DNA of 64,000 nt from Tetrapyrgos nigripes (taxonomy: Eukaryota; Basidiomycota; Agaricomycetes; Agaricales; Campanellaceae), in assembly GCA_013368315.1 (NCBI GenBank), contig JAACJM010000148.1:1-64000 (forward strand), read 5' to 3'. The position numbers were made by a program, and so were the translations under genes. How positions within the stretch are numbered: position 1 is the first letter of the stretch; each line of letters starts with the position of its first letter. The notes under the pieces were generated by a model, which made no database searches, had not been told where the DNA came from, and saw only the letters and a list, made by a program, of their open reading frames with translations. This document shows positions 1 to 10,497 of this stretch, one piece after another.

Positions 1-388
1 GAGACGATTCATGACACAAATCATCGAGCTGATCATCAAAAACTGCTGTTCTTTTTCTGTGTGTTGCTTTTTCTCCTCTAGTTCACGAGATATTCACCCA
101 CATGTTCACTACTGTTCAGTATAAGACCATGATGAAGCTAGTTGGAGAGATGAAGTAGCAAGCATAGAGGAGTTCATGGAGAATTACCTTCGTTGTCTTC
201 AGAAATTCCCATGTAGGTGCCATGCCATATCTCTGTATGCAGTCCAATATCTGAAGTTGAGCCCTTGTAGATTAGTCTACTCAGGGACTGGAAGTCGCCT
301 TCATGGAGAACAAACTAGTGTGCGCTGTGAAGTGCAGAGGTATGGGTCAGCAACCGGCAACAGGCACCCAGATGTATAGTATGTTTAC
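1..388. other. Unassigned flank of gypsy element 1
   Basis: No gene can be supported here. Short open stretches of about 60 codons exist on the plus strand but match no family I recognise. An AG-like acceptor followed by a short open segment near 80-150 could be a remnant exon. The last five bases (384-388, TTTAC) are the left target-site duplication of the LTR element that follows. Confidence 0.5.
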
Positions 389-817
389 TGTCACGAATCG
401 CCGCTCTCTCTCATTTATTCCTCCCCATTTATTTCTTAACTCCACGGACTACTATTCATTTCTTTCACCATCATTTTCCTTGTCTACGGTTACCATCACT
501 TGATCTGAAATGTACATCATCTATCTCCTCCGATTCCTATCTCTGATCTCTATCTCCATGGTCATTCTCACTTATTCACTTACTCTTTATTCACTTCTTT
601 CACATATATACCAATAGGCTTGTAGTTAGTTCTTTAGTCTGTTCACTTCGTCTCCACTCCGCTCTCAGTACAGTGCAGTGTTGAGCATAGTCAGCTACTC
701 ATTCCTCTCTCGTCTTCATTACCTCCTTATATCTCTCTCGTCTCTTGTATCTTGTCAATCTATCTTGTTCATCGTGTGACTTGGGTGGTTAATTGCTAAG
801 TGACAGTGTTCTTGACA
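389..817 (+). repeat. 5' LTR of gypsy element 1
   Basis: It starts TGTCACGAATCG and ends CTTGACA, and is repeated at 7178-7594. It contains a TATA-like run (604-610) and downstream AGTCTGTTCA (636-645). A few indels separate it from the 3' copy, for example a short insertion near 505-520. Confidence 0.95.
604..645 (+). promoter_or_regulatory. LTR core promoter and predicted self-primer
   Basis: The TATATA run at 604-610 lies 32 bp upstream of AGTCTGTTCA at 636-645, the usual spacing between a TATA box and a start site. That ten-base string is exactly complementary to the PBS at 820-829. If transcription starts at 636, the transcript's own 5' end can anneal to the PBS. The start site is inferred. 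Confidence 0.6.
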
Positions 818-819
818 CT

Positions 820-829
820 TGAACAGACT
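820..829 (+). promoter_or_regulatory. Primer-binding site, self-priming type
   Basis: TGAACAGACT lies two bases after the 5' LTR and is the exact reverse complement of LTR positions 636-645. No TGG-type tRNA PBS is present. The same string in the same place is found in element 2. Confidence 0.7.
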
Positions 830-1079
830 CTCTTACACCCAGCTCACAAAACAGAACCCACAACCACTACAAACTCTTCCGTACTACCGGACTTTCCTAT
901 TCCCTATCTTTCCCCTATGGTGCCCCCAAGCCCATCAACACTACCCTGTGTGAGGAGCCTCACAGGTTGGGAGGTGTAAACAATCTCAAGGACTTGTTGC
1001 ACGAGGTCATCTTTTGTCTACACAGTTTCGAGACATAAAACCATACTCGCCGATTCGAGTAGGGTGGTCGACTGACTCT

Positions 1080-1560
1080 GTAATTGAAATCCCAATCATA
1101 CACACTAGCTCTCAACTTTGAACCATTTCTCGACAACCTATGAGTTCGACCCCCACCCGAATACTGCTATAAGATTGAGGCTTCAGATAGTTTTGAAGAC
1201 TACTCGCAGTGAGTTGAAAGCACAGTACAAAAACATGCCATTGCACTCGACAATCACTGGGTCAGACTGAACAAGAGAACGTGGGCCAAAGGTGAATCAT
1301 AGACACTTGCTACTTCATTCGACTCGGAGACGCCTCTATTCCCTGTTGGTTCAGTCACGACAACTACAAAGACAGTGACATCTTAGAACACTGTCAAGAA
1401 GAACACGAAAGGTACTACCAAACTCGAATCCCCAGAATAAACAACTATTATTGACAAGGATTCCATTGGGAAGACGTACCCATCGACCAGTGAGAGCACC
1501 TATTCTTGGAATCTGAAGAGTGGCACTAGTGTATGTCCAGAAGGAGAAATCCTAGAACCC
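1080..1560 (+). pseudogene. ORF0 remnant of gypsy element 1
   Basis: This stretch aligns by eye with the intact ORF0 of element 2 (45126-45686). In the best-matching part (about 1106-1170) most base differences fall at third codon positions, which indicates a protein-coding past. The frame is now broken by several stops, including a TGA where element 2 has CGA, and by indels. Function is unknown. Confidence 0.6.
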
Positions 1561-2299
1561 AATCACGATCACACACCACATCCCGAATTCCCAGTTGTAC
1601 CTCCTCACCTCTCACCCTCGCCTGCATCCGTTGACCCCACGCATACCACCCCCAACGACAGAAAGACTACCACATTTCGGTTAGCCACCAGTGGGACAAC
1701 TGTCAAAACAATCCATGTCCAAACCGACTCTCTATACACAATCGAGTCCTCACGCAAACAGAACTAGGATACGGCTTAGAATCCATACAATCATCTGGAC
1801 AACACGAGGTACCAGAACCTACCCCCAAACCAGAACTCCCACTTTCCCCTGTCGAACCACAAAGCCCCCTTAGAAGATCTCCATCTGGCAGTACCCCCAG
1901 TGCAATCCAAGAGCCCATATCCGTTCCTCCCCTTCGAACAATCGATCTTCAGAACATCCTCTCTAACCTCGGAATGTCGGAACACAACGAACCTGTCTTG
2001 GCTACCGCTGCTGCAGGAGGAACAAACAGGCCCCGGGACGATGCTTTGGTTGTCACAGTCTAGGACATACTACATTCAACTGCCCTACATTCCCTAGAAC
2101 CAGCACGAGCAATTCAGACAACATGACCGGGAAACCTTTGATCAGGGCAACTACTACCGAACCTTGACCCCTCGGAACCAATACCACCATGAAGGAGATT
2201 GCCAAAGAATTCACTGCCAAAGTCAGGGCATTATCTGGAGAAGAAAGGGAGAAGGCAACAGGCTACTTGAAGGATCTCATAACAGAATCGGATTTTTGA
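1561..2299 (+). pseudogene. gag remnant of gypsy element 1, capsid deleted
   Basis: The conserved N-terminal Met block (near 1976, reading MSEHNEP...) and the last codons before the gag stop are recognisable against element 2. The central part, which in element 2 carries the retrotransposon gag domain and the CCHC knuckle, is missing: the sequence jumps near 2090 to the block just after the knuckle. The gag stop at 2297-2299 keeps the TTTTTGA context found in element 2. No functional Gag can be made from this copy. Confidence 0.7.
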
Positions 2300-5200
2300 A
2301 TACCTCCCCTGTCACGTCATCAGGAGGAGGAATGTGGACATATATACCAGTAAAAAATAGGCAATACATGAGCCTTATACCCTTTTGTAAGCCACAGTTC
2401 CCATCTAAGCTAAGAATCACGGCAATCACTTGGAATCGACAGATCTCCTTGATAGAACTAGAAACAGAATTAATCGGGAAAGTAACTGGACGAAAAATCG
2501 ACGCAATCGCTCTACTGGACAGCGGAGCAGAAGGAGTTATTATTAACAACGCTTTCGCTCTAAAACATCACCTGAATTGAATTCCCATAGAAAAACCCTT
2601 CCCAGTACAAAATGTTGACGGATCCGAAAACGTTATGGGATGGGTGACACACTACACCATCCAAAAGTTACGAATCTATACACAAGATCGAAAATCGTAT
2701 CACGAAGAAACTTCCAAATTTTATATTATGGACATTGGTAAACACGATATCATTCTAGGAACCAACTGGCTAGAACACCACAACCCAGAAATCAACTGGG
2801 TGACCTCAGAAGTCAATTTAACGTGCTGTAACGATACCTGCATTAAAATCACTGGATGCAAACACTTGTAATTCCTTGGATATACAGAGGAATTACATAA
2901 GACTTACACTGGTACACTCAATATGTAAGTCCACTTGACTTACTGAAGTATTACCAGAGACCAAAAAAAATGAAACAATTATATATGACCATTGTAAGGC
3001 ATGAAGTCTCACAGTGGTCCCTGGTAATACTTCAGTAAGTCAAGTGGACTTACATATTGAGTGTACCAATGTAAGTCTTATGTAATTCCTTGGTATATCC
3101 AAGGAATTACAAGTGTTTGCACCCAGTGAATCAGAGCTAAGTTGAATATACATCCCATGAAACCAAGACAACCTGAAGTAATTGATCCTAGAACATATCA
3201 TCGGGAATACCAAGTATTACACAAAGAACCTACAGGACCCTATAAACCAGTAGCACAGCTGAAGGTAGCAGGACAACGACGAAGATCAGGGTCTCAGAAC
3301 ACTCGCTCGAAACCAATCCAATTAGAAGCACTGTTACCCTCAGAGGATACAGCCGGACAATGGGAAGTTCCACACCAATGGAGCGAACTCGCCATGGAAT
3401 ATATCAATGCTCTGGAAAATCAAGATGAAGAGTCATTGGGAACCAAGCTGAGTATCCGAGCAGCTTTTACAAAAGCACAACAAATTGCTGAAAACAAACC
3501 AACAACAGACCAACTGATATCACTGGAAGAACGAATCCCAAAACAATATCACAATTACTTGTCGGTATTCAATAAAGAAACCTCAGAACATCTACCCCAA
3601 TGAAGCAGTTGGGACCATGCAATCGAACTACGAGAAGACTTTCAACCGTGAACATGCAAAACATACCCTCTATCACCAAACGAACAAACCGAGTTAGACT
3701 CTTTCCTAGACGAAAATCTCAAAAAAGGATACATTAAACCATCAAAGTCACCCATGGCAAGTCCTTTCTTCTTCATCAAGAAAAAGGATGGAAAACTACG
3801 ACCCATACAGGACTACAGAGAGCTTAACAAGGGCACCATAAAGAACGTGTACCCCTTACCACTTATCCCAGAATTGATCGACAAACTCAAAAACGCACAC
3901 GTATTCTCCAAAATCGACCTCTGATGGGGATATAACAATGTCCAGATCAAGGAAGGGGATGAATGGAAAGCCGCCTTCAAGACCAATCGGGGACTTTTCG
4001 AACCAACGGTCATGTTCTTTGGACTCATGAATTCACCCGCTACCTTCCAAGCAATGATGAATACAATCTTTAAGGATCTCATTGATCAAGGGAAGGTCGT
4101 TATTTATATGGATGACATTCTCATATTCACTCATGACTTATCAGAACACCGTGAACTCGTACGAAAGGTGTTACAACGGTTACGGGACAACGACTTATAT
4201 GCGAAACCGGAAAAATGCACTTTCGAAACTGACAAGGTCGACTTCCTAGGTCTTATCGTCTCCCATGACACCTTAGCAATGGACCCTGCCAAGGTAGCAG
4301 GAGTAATCGATTGGCCAACACCAAAAACAGTGAAGGAAGTACAAGCATTCCTGGGATTCGGAAACTTTTACAGGTGATTCATCAAAGACTTCTCAAAAAT
4401 CGCACAACCACTGTTCAACCTAACCAAGAAGGATAAGCAGTGGGGCTGGGGAACAGAAGCAGAGAAAGCCTTCCAAACCCTCAAAGCGGCTTTCACTTCC
4501 AGACCAGTCCTGTTAATGCCTGATCATACCAAACCATATCGAGTAGAAGTGGACGCATCGGAATATGCAACAGGGGGAATACTCATGCAAACCGGAGATG
4601 ACAATCGATGGCATCCAGTAGCCTATATCTCCAAGTCACTCTCCGAAACAGAACAAAACTACGACATCCACAACAAGGAGTTGCTTGCGATTATACAGGC
4701 ATTAGAAGCATGGCAACATCACCTGGAAAGAGCCCCACACTCCATCGAGATTTTGACAGATCATCACAATCTTACATACTTCCAGACAGCTCAAAAACTT
4801 AGCTGACGACAGGCATGATGGGCGCTGTTCCTCACACGATTTGAGTTCTCTCTAACCCATAAACTGGGAAGCCTTAACAAAGCTGATCCATTATCCAGAC
4901 GACCAGATCATCGAATTGGAATAGAAAACGACAATACCAATAGAATCCTACTCGATCCAAAGTTCTTCCATATCTGAGCAACCAGACAAGGGACTGTAAC
5001 GGCCATAGGAGATGTAGAACTACGGCGAAGGATCAAAGAGTTCTCCAAGAAGGACCTTGAAGTAGTAAGTGCCCTTGACGTCATCCTACGAAATGGACCA
5101 CGGTCTCTGGTAAAAAACCTACTGGAATGGAACTACAAGGACGGGATCATATTGTTCCGTGGTAAAATCTATGTCCCGGCTGACAATGATCTCCGGCAAG

Positions 5201-6465
5201 ACATCGTAAAATTACACCATGATTCCCTAACGACGGGACACCCTGGAAGATACAAAACCTACAAGCTAGTCAGCAGAGAATTCTGGTGGCCGGGCATGTC
5301 AACATTTGTCAGAGACTACGTAAATGGTTGCGCCAAATGTCAACTGATGAAACCAAACAATAACCCGACCTGGGTTTCCTTGGTACCCACAGAAATTCCA
5401 GAACGACCCTTCAGAACGATCACAACTGACTTCATCACAGATCTTCCCAAATGTAAAGGATTCAACGCAGTACATGTTGTCATTGACAGGTCAACAAAAA
5501 CCGTCATTATATCGCCATGCACAAAAACAATTGACAGCGACGGCACGGTTAACCTCCTGCTCGATCACACATGGCGGCGATATGGACTGTGGGATAAAAT
5601 GATCTCAGACTGAGGACCACAATTTGCCAGCAAAGTTATGGCCGCGGTTCACGAGAAACTTGGAGTAAAATCAGCCCTGAGTACAGCTTATCACCCACAG
5701 ACCGATGGAGAATCAGAATGATACAATCAAGAACTGGAACAGTTCTTACGTATTTTCTGCAATTACCGACAGGAAGACTGGGCGGACTACATACCATATG
5801 CAGAGTTCAGCCATAACACTAGAATTCACTTCGCAACTGGGAAATCGCCATTCGAGCTCTTACAAGGATATCAACCCTGTTTCTTCCCAGCATTCAACCC
5901 GACATCCCACTTGCCAACAGTCGAACAACGACTCGAAAACCTCAACCAACTCAGAGATGAGCTTAAAGCCAGTCTATCGTCAGCAGCAGAGACCATGAGG
6001 AATCAACCATGGAAGGGGTACAAAGTTGGGGATAGAGTACTACTCGATGGGAAAAATCTAAAAACAACGAGACCAAAAGCTAAGTTGTCGGATCGTTGTC
6101 ATGGGCCATTCGAAATCATTGAAATAATCAGCCAGGTCAACTATAAGTTAAAATTACCGAAGACTTGGCGAATACACCCCGTCTTTCATGTGTCATTACT
6201 GTCACCATATGTCGAAACGGACGCACATGGACCAAATTACCCTGAACCACCTGCGGAGTTACTGGATGCAGACGAAGAATACGACGTAGAAAAGATACTG
6301 GACTCGAAGCCCACCAGGAATAGAAAGGGGACTCAATACCTGATCAAATGGTTGGACTACCCTGACTCTGAGAACTCTTGGGTTCCCATGTCTAACCTGT
6401 CAAACGTAATGGACATGGTCGAGAAATTCCATCTAGAACACCCACGGGCATATCAACACAAGTAG
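2290..6465 (+). pseudogene. pol pseudogene (PR-RT-RNaseH-IN-chromodomain), gypsy element 1
   Basis: One continuous frame runs from the gag-pol junction to the stop at 6463-6465. Recognisable in order are a DSG aspartic protease motif (near 2518-2530), reverse transcriptase with YMDD (near 4108), RNase H, integrase with its HHCC region (near 5215-5340) and DDE core, and a chromodomain near 6275-6440. The frame is closed by ten TGA codons at 2578, 3601, 3649, 3922, 4375, 4804, 4816, 4975, 5611 and 5719. Element 2 has CGA or another arginine codon at all of them except 4804, where it also has TGA. No frameshift is needed, because the internal MITE plus its duplication adds 282 nt, a multiple of three. 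Confidence 0.92.
2850..3128. mobile_element. 279-bp palindromic MITE with CACTGG ends
   Basis: The ends read CACTGGATGCAAACACTTG and its near-perfect inverse, and the two arms (about 105 bp each) are inverted copies around a short centre. It is flanked by a 3-bp duplication AAT (2847-2849 and 3129-3131). The termini match the larger elements at 35076-38050 and 31831-32854. A CACTR end with a 3-bp TSD is typical of CACTA/EnSpm-like transposons (family knowledge). No coding capacity. Confidence 0.88.
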
Positions 6466-6626
6466 ACAGCGTTTACTGTCAAACGTGAACAAGGTCAGGT
6501 CCCCGTCCAATCAGAGAACGTCTTAAAAAGCCACCTGCCAACAGTGAATCAACAACACAAAGCCATTCCACATTCCAAACAACAACGCCACTACCACCTC
6601 CTAAAGCCTCCGATATCAGAAACCAA

Positions 6627-7097
6627 ATGTCTGCCACTACCACCACCGTCCTCACAACCAACACTCAGACAGCGACCACCACAGAGTCATGGCAACCTGA
6701 GTGGTGGCAACTATCCAATGGGCAACGTTGTACATACAGACGATGCTCTGGACGACGGTGTCGACTCCGAACAGGATATGCAGGAGAACATAACAGGGTC
6801 AAACAGTGCACTTGGGGAGGAGAAGATGGAGGGACTCGGTGCAGATTGGGACAGGGCCATCGAGCTAGATGTGTAGCTCAACGTACGTCTCTCCGAGCAG
6901 AACACAAGGGAAACATCGGATGGGGGGACGCAATGGTATGGGGAGCACACATTGTTCCACAAGACGACGACAGATGGACCCAACCAGACTGGCAGTCCGA
7001 TCTGTCAGTCTGGGGGTCAGTAACCAACCCGACTGGATGGGGAGAGGACACAGAGCAGGGACCCAAATCATGGCCAAACGAATCAGAATTAACATGA
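6627..7097 (+). CDS. Third ORF of gypsy element 1: duplicated Cys/His module plus WG-rich tail
   Basis: This open frame of 156 codons follows the pol stop by 162 bp and is homologous to 51365-51903 of element 2. Two modules of the form C-x9/10-C-x5-H-x3-H/C are visible; in the first module of this copy the first His is Tyr (GY instead of GH). The C-terminal third is rich in Trp next to Gly (IGWGD, VWGA, VWGS, TGWGE). It stays open although pol of the same copy has ten stops. No known gypsy domain matches. Position suggests an accessory protein; a nucleic-acid-binding or Argonaute-hook role is only inference. Confidence 0.6.
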   Translation: MSATTTTVLTTNTQTATTTESWQPEWWQLSNGQRCTYRRCSGRRCRLRTGYAGEHNRVKQCTWGGEDGGTRCRLGQGHRARCVAQRTSLRAEHKGNIGWGDAMVWGAHIVPQDDDRWTQPDWQSDLSVWGSVTNPTGWGEDTEQGPKSWPNESELT

Positions 7098-7177
7098 AAA
7101 CTCTGCGACAGTTGGAGAAGGTATTACATTAATTGGGGAACGAGCTCCGGTGTAAGCTCATCATAAGAAGGGGGTAG

Positions 7178-7594
7178 TTTCACGAATTGCCGCTCTCTCT
7201 CATTTATTCCTCCCCATTTATTTCTTAACTCCACAGACTACTATTCATTTCTTTCACCATCATTTTCCTTGTCTACGGTTACCATCACTTTGATCATCTA
7301 TCTCCTCCAATTCCTATCTCCGATCTCTATCTCCATGGACATTCTCACTTATTCACTTACTCTTTATTCACTTCTTTCACATATATACCAACAGGCTTGT
7401 AGTTAGTTCTTTAGTCTGTTCACTTCATCTCCACTCTGCTCTCAGTACAGTGCAGTGTTGAGCATAGTCAGCTACTCATTCCTCTCTCGTCTTCCTTACC
7501 TCCTTATATCTCTCTTGTCTCTTGTATCTTGTCAATCTATCTTGTTCATTGTGTGACTTGGGTGGTTAATTGCTAAGTGACAACGTTCTTGACA
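7178..7594 (+). repeat. 3' LTR of gypsy element 1
   Basis: It is homologous to 389-817. The first bases are TTTCA instead of TGTCA, a change at the terminal dinucleotide. It is preceded by a purine run (AAGAAGGGGGTAG, 7165-7177) that fits a polypurine tract, and ends TTGACA followed by the duplicated TTTAC. Confidence 0.95.
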
Positions 7595-8471
7595 TTTACT
7601 TTTACTTCCAATGTATCTTTTGTGCCTCCACGACAAATTTATTACCAAGCTAGCACCAAATCCAGTCTTCAAGACATAAAACCACCGCATACCTTGACTC
7701 ACTTAGCATCGCAGAGTCCCCTTTCTTCGAGTATGAAAAGTCTTTAATAAACTTACTTGCAAGATCCATTGTTACATGGCCACTTGGAATCCCTTGCAGA
7801 GTACTCCCACTCATGCGATGAAAGGGCATGGCAATCTATATAACCCAGGGAATTTTCCAAACATTCTCTATCTTTCCAAGCCCGTTCTCTATGCCCCTCG
7901 CCCATACTCAACGCAACGTACTCGCATCCCCCGAAGTCTTCTGTGAAGGTCTTCCGGTACCCATATACTGTCAGAACGGTGTCCCAGGTAATAGTAAGCA
8001 GCATTTCAGACTTACTAATTCCTACATGTCATTGATTGATACAACCTGCAGATGCATTGAGAGAACACCTTGCCCTCCAACTTCATGATCAACAAAGTAT
8101 TAACAATATCAATCTCTGTGAGTCTGGTTCCCATGCCTTTGTTCAAAAACCCCACACTCATTTATTTCTTCTGCAGTAGGACACTCCTTGTTCATTCCCT
8201 CTATCCCCTTCATCCCATATGAAATCAACGTCTTTTGGAACCTGGAGGTGCTGTTCTTCTTCGACTGCAGCCTCATACAACCATATTCCGATGTCGATTG
8301 TAGCAGTGAGCCCTTGCATGTGGACATGGGCCTGAACAACACTGTGGACAACAATAGGGATGAGGATGTGGACATGGACATAGATCGAGACGAGGATATA
8401 GAGATGGATACCACAGACTACTTGGATGACTGGATTGAATTCCTCACTAGCAGGTTACAGAGCCTGAGTCT
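7595..8471. other. No gene recognised
   Basis: After the duplicated TTTAC there is sequence without recognisable coding content. A plus-strand open frame (8188-8490) has an Asp-rich stretch near its end but overlaps the truncated retroelement on the other strand and has no family resemblance. Confidence 0.4.
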
Positions 8472-10497
8472 TCAGGGCTCTTCCTGGTGACACTTGGAGC
8501 ACCTGTGGGGACATCGGTTGAGGGTGACTTGTCCTTTATCCCAATCAACTTCAGGATTATGGAGACGTAGCCATCCATGACCTAAGATGACGTCTTGACT
8601 GCCTAGTTGTGTGAGTCGGAGTCGTGACTGCAAACTGGATGTGTTCAGAGTGGTTCTCAAAGTGCAGGACCATGTCTAGAATCTCCATAATATGTCCGGA
8701 CTCGTTAGGCATACCATCAACATTAAAGACAGGAATGGGCCTTGTTAGCGAGTGAGTTGGAATGGAGTTTCTATGGACAAACTCAGCATTTGCGTAACCC
8801 ATGTTGGTGGCTCCACTATCAATGAGTGCGCTACCCAAGACAAGAGCAGCATTAGTTGTGGATTCTAGCTCGACTGGAATGGTGAGGCAGCGACTGCTAT
8901 CGGAGGATATGATGAGCTTGCGTGTTTGAGAGGACGACGTGAATGAGAAGTTGAAGGAGGTGAGGTTCTAGAAGGAGGAGAAAAGGGTGGGACAGGAGAT
9001 ACGACGGCAGCAATTACTTTGCAATCAGACTCTGAGATGGAAACAGTATCATTGTCATCATTTGAATCTATAGAAAGACATGCGAAGTAGTTATTGTGCG
9101 ACCACGAGGGTGTATCGTTCACTCGTGGTTGCTGCCAAAACCCTCTTGAGAAACAGCCTCTTCTGACGACGCCTTAGCCTCGAGAGCTTGCATATCCTGG
9201 TACGCAGCATACGCCTCAGCAATCTCAGCCCAGTCGTTCACGTCTAGCTCAACTGTGCAAACGTCTTGACGACGACGGTCAGGGCACACAAACGACAAGT
9301 GTCCAGCCCTTCCACAGTTGTAACACAAATGCTTGGCTAACACCTTTCCCCAAGTGGTATCAACCTCCATGGGAACACCTGGAGGAAGAGGAGCAGGTTG
9401 TTGGACCGAGGGAGCAGAAGCGGGGATAGGAACTGGGGCAGAGGCCTTGGAAGGGAAAGCAGTACGAGATCCACCCTGCGCAGTGCGGAAGGCAGCATCT
9501 TCACGTTCATGCTTGTCAAAATGCCTCGCGAGGTTATACAGCCATAATGTCCATCGAGATTATAAGATAATTACTGAGAGTTATACCAGCCCATAATGTC
9601 CCACTCGAGAGGTCTAGACTCCGCTTCAGCAACCTTTCGTTCAACAGACGGCTTCAAACCCTGATGAAACTTCAGAACAACGGTCTGGCCAACATTGCGA
9701 GCATCTGGAAGATGTCCAGCAATGACAGGGTCCAACGGGTTAGGAGCATAGAGGACGGGTTCAACATTGAGACCGGCAAGAGTGACGTATGACCTGAACG
9801 TATCAATGTAATCGTCTACCAAAGAGTTTCCTTGGAAGTAGGAGGTACCCTCGAGAACGAGACTAGCCTGGACATGATCATCCTCTGGAAGGAACTCCTT
9901 TGTGAAGTCAGCTTCAAACTCTGCCCAGTTCACGAAGCGAGGTTTGCCAAAGAGAGTGTCGTGGTCGAGGATGACTTGACGATAGACAGCTGCGCGACCA
10001 GATGCGAAGTAGGATAATGCCCACATGATCTTGGCCTGGTCGATCGTGAAGTGAACAGTGCTCGCATAGATGACCACAGAAGTCCACCAAACGTGACCGT
10101 TGCTTCGCAAACCGTCAAAGATGCTCGGAGGGGACGCCTTAGCGTGTGAGAGGGAAGAGGAATGATGGGAAGAAGGTTCAGGGTCATCATTCACTGTAGT
10201 AGGAGGTGGTTGAGCGGTGTTTGGGGGTGGGGGATTTTCGAAAATGGAAAGTAAGCGGTCTAGCTTCGCAGCATGCTCCTGCGAGGCTTGCTCTAGCTGA
10301 GCGATGTGGTCATCCATGTCTGAGGACAATTCATGAGGCTCTAGCTCTGGAGATATGCCTGAAGGGAAGGGAAGCAAGGTGGAGGAGTCGTCTAGAGTTG
10401 CTATAGGAGATTGGGTTGCAGTGTGAGCACTAGCATCACTATCACTGGAGTCTGAGAGCCCAAAACGAGTAATGGTGGCTAGAGACGACTAGTCCAT
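8472..10497 (-). pseudogene. Truncated gypsy gag-protease fragment of a second family
   Basis: On the minus strand an ATG at 10497 opens a Gag frame with TAG as third codon. The frame continues with an N-terminal coiled-coil-like part, a retrotransposon gag domain (WTSVVIYAS..., about 10120-9650), then after a frame break a CCHC knuckle CYNCGRAGHLSFVC (near 9330-9290). A Ser/Pro linker follows (about 9120-8865), then an aspartic protease with ALIDSGATNMGYA (near 8830-8790) and DVILGHGWLRLHNPEVDW in another frame. Sequence similarity ends after the protease, so RT and later domains are absent. An imperfect local duplication near 9550-9610 closes the Gag frame. Confidence 0.85.

Larger units (their letters stand above)
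389..7594 (+). mobile_element. Ty3/gypsy chromodomain LTR retrotransposon, element 1 (decayed)
   Basis: Two similar LTRs (389-817 and 7178-7594) bound an internal region with gag remnant, pol and a third ORF. The ends follow TGTCA...TGACA (the 3' LTR starts TTTCA), and the insertion is flanked by a perfect 5-bp duplication, TTTAC at 384-388 and 7595-7599. Compared with element 2 (44658-52401) it lacks roughly 850 bp of gag, carries a MITE at 2850-3128, has about 200 bp of extra sequence after the PBS, and has ten in-frame TGA codons in pol. It is therefore non-autonomous and older. The chromodomain and self-priming layout place it with the Tf1/sushi type of chromoviruses (family knowledge). 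Confidence 0.95.

Noticed and set aside
2578..5721. UGA read as a sense codon in element 1 and in the KDZ gene
   Set aside because: Element 2 uses CGA or another Arg codon at nine of the ten element 1 sites, and the other genes here end normally. CpG decay explains the TGA codons without a code change.
2578..5721. Classic ascomycete RIP (CpA to TpA)
   Set aside because: That process would also create TAA and TAG from CAA and CAG codons; none are seen in the frame.
6479..7095. Minus-strand frames opposite the third ORF
   Set aside because: Shadows of the plus-strand ORF; not conserved in element 2.
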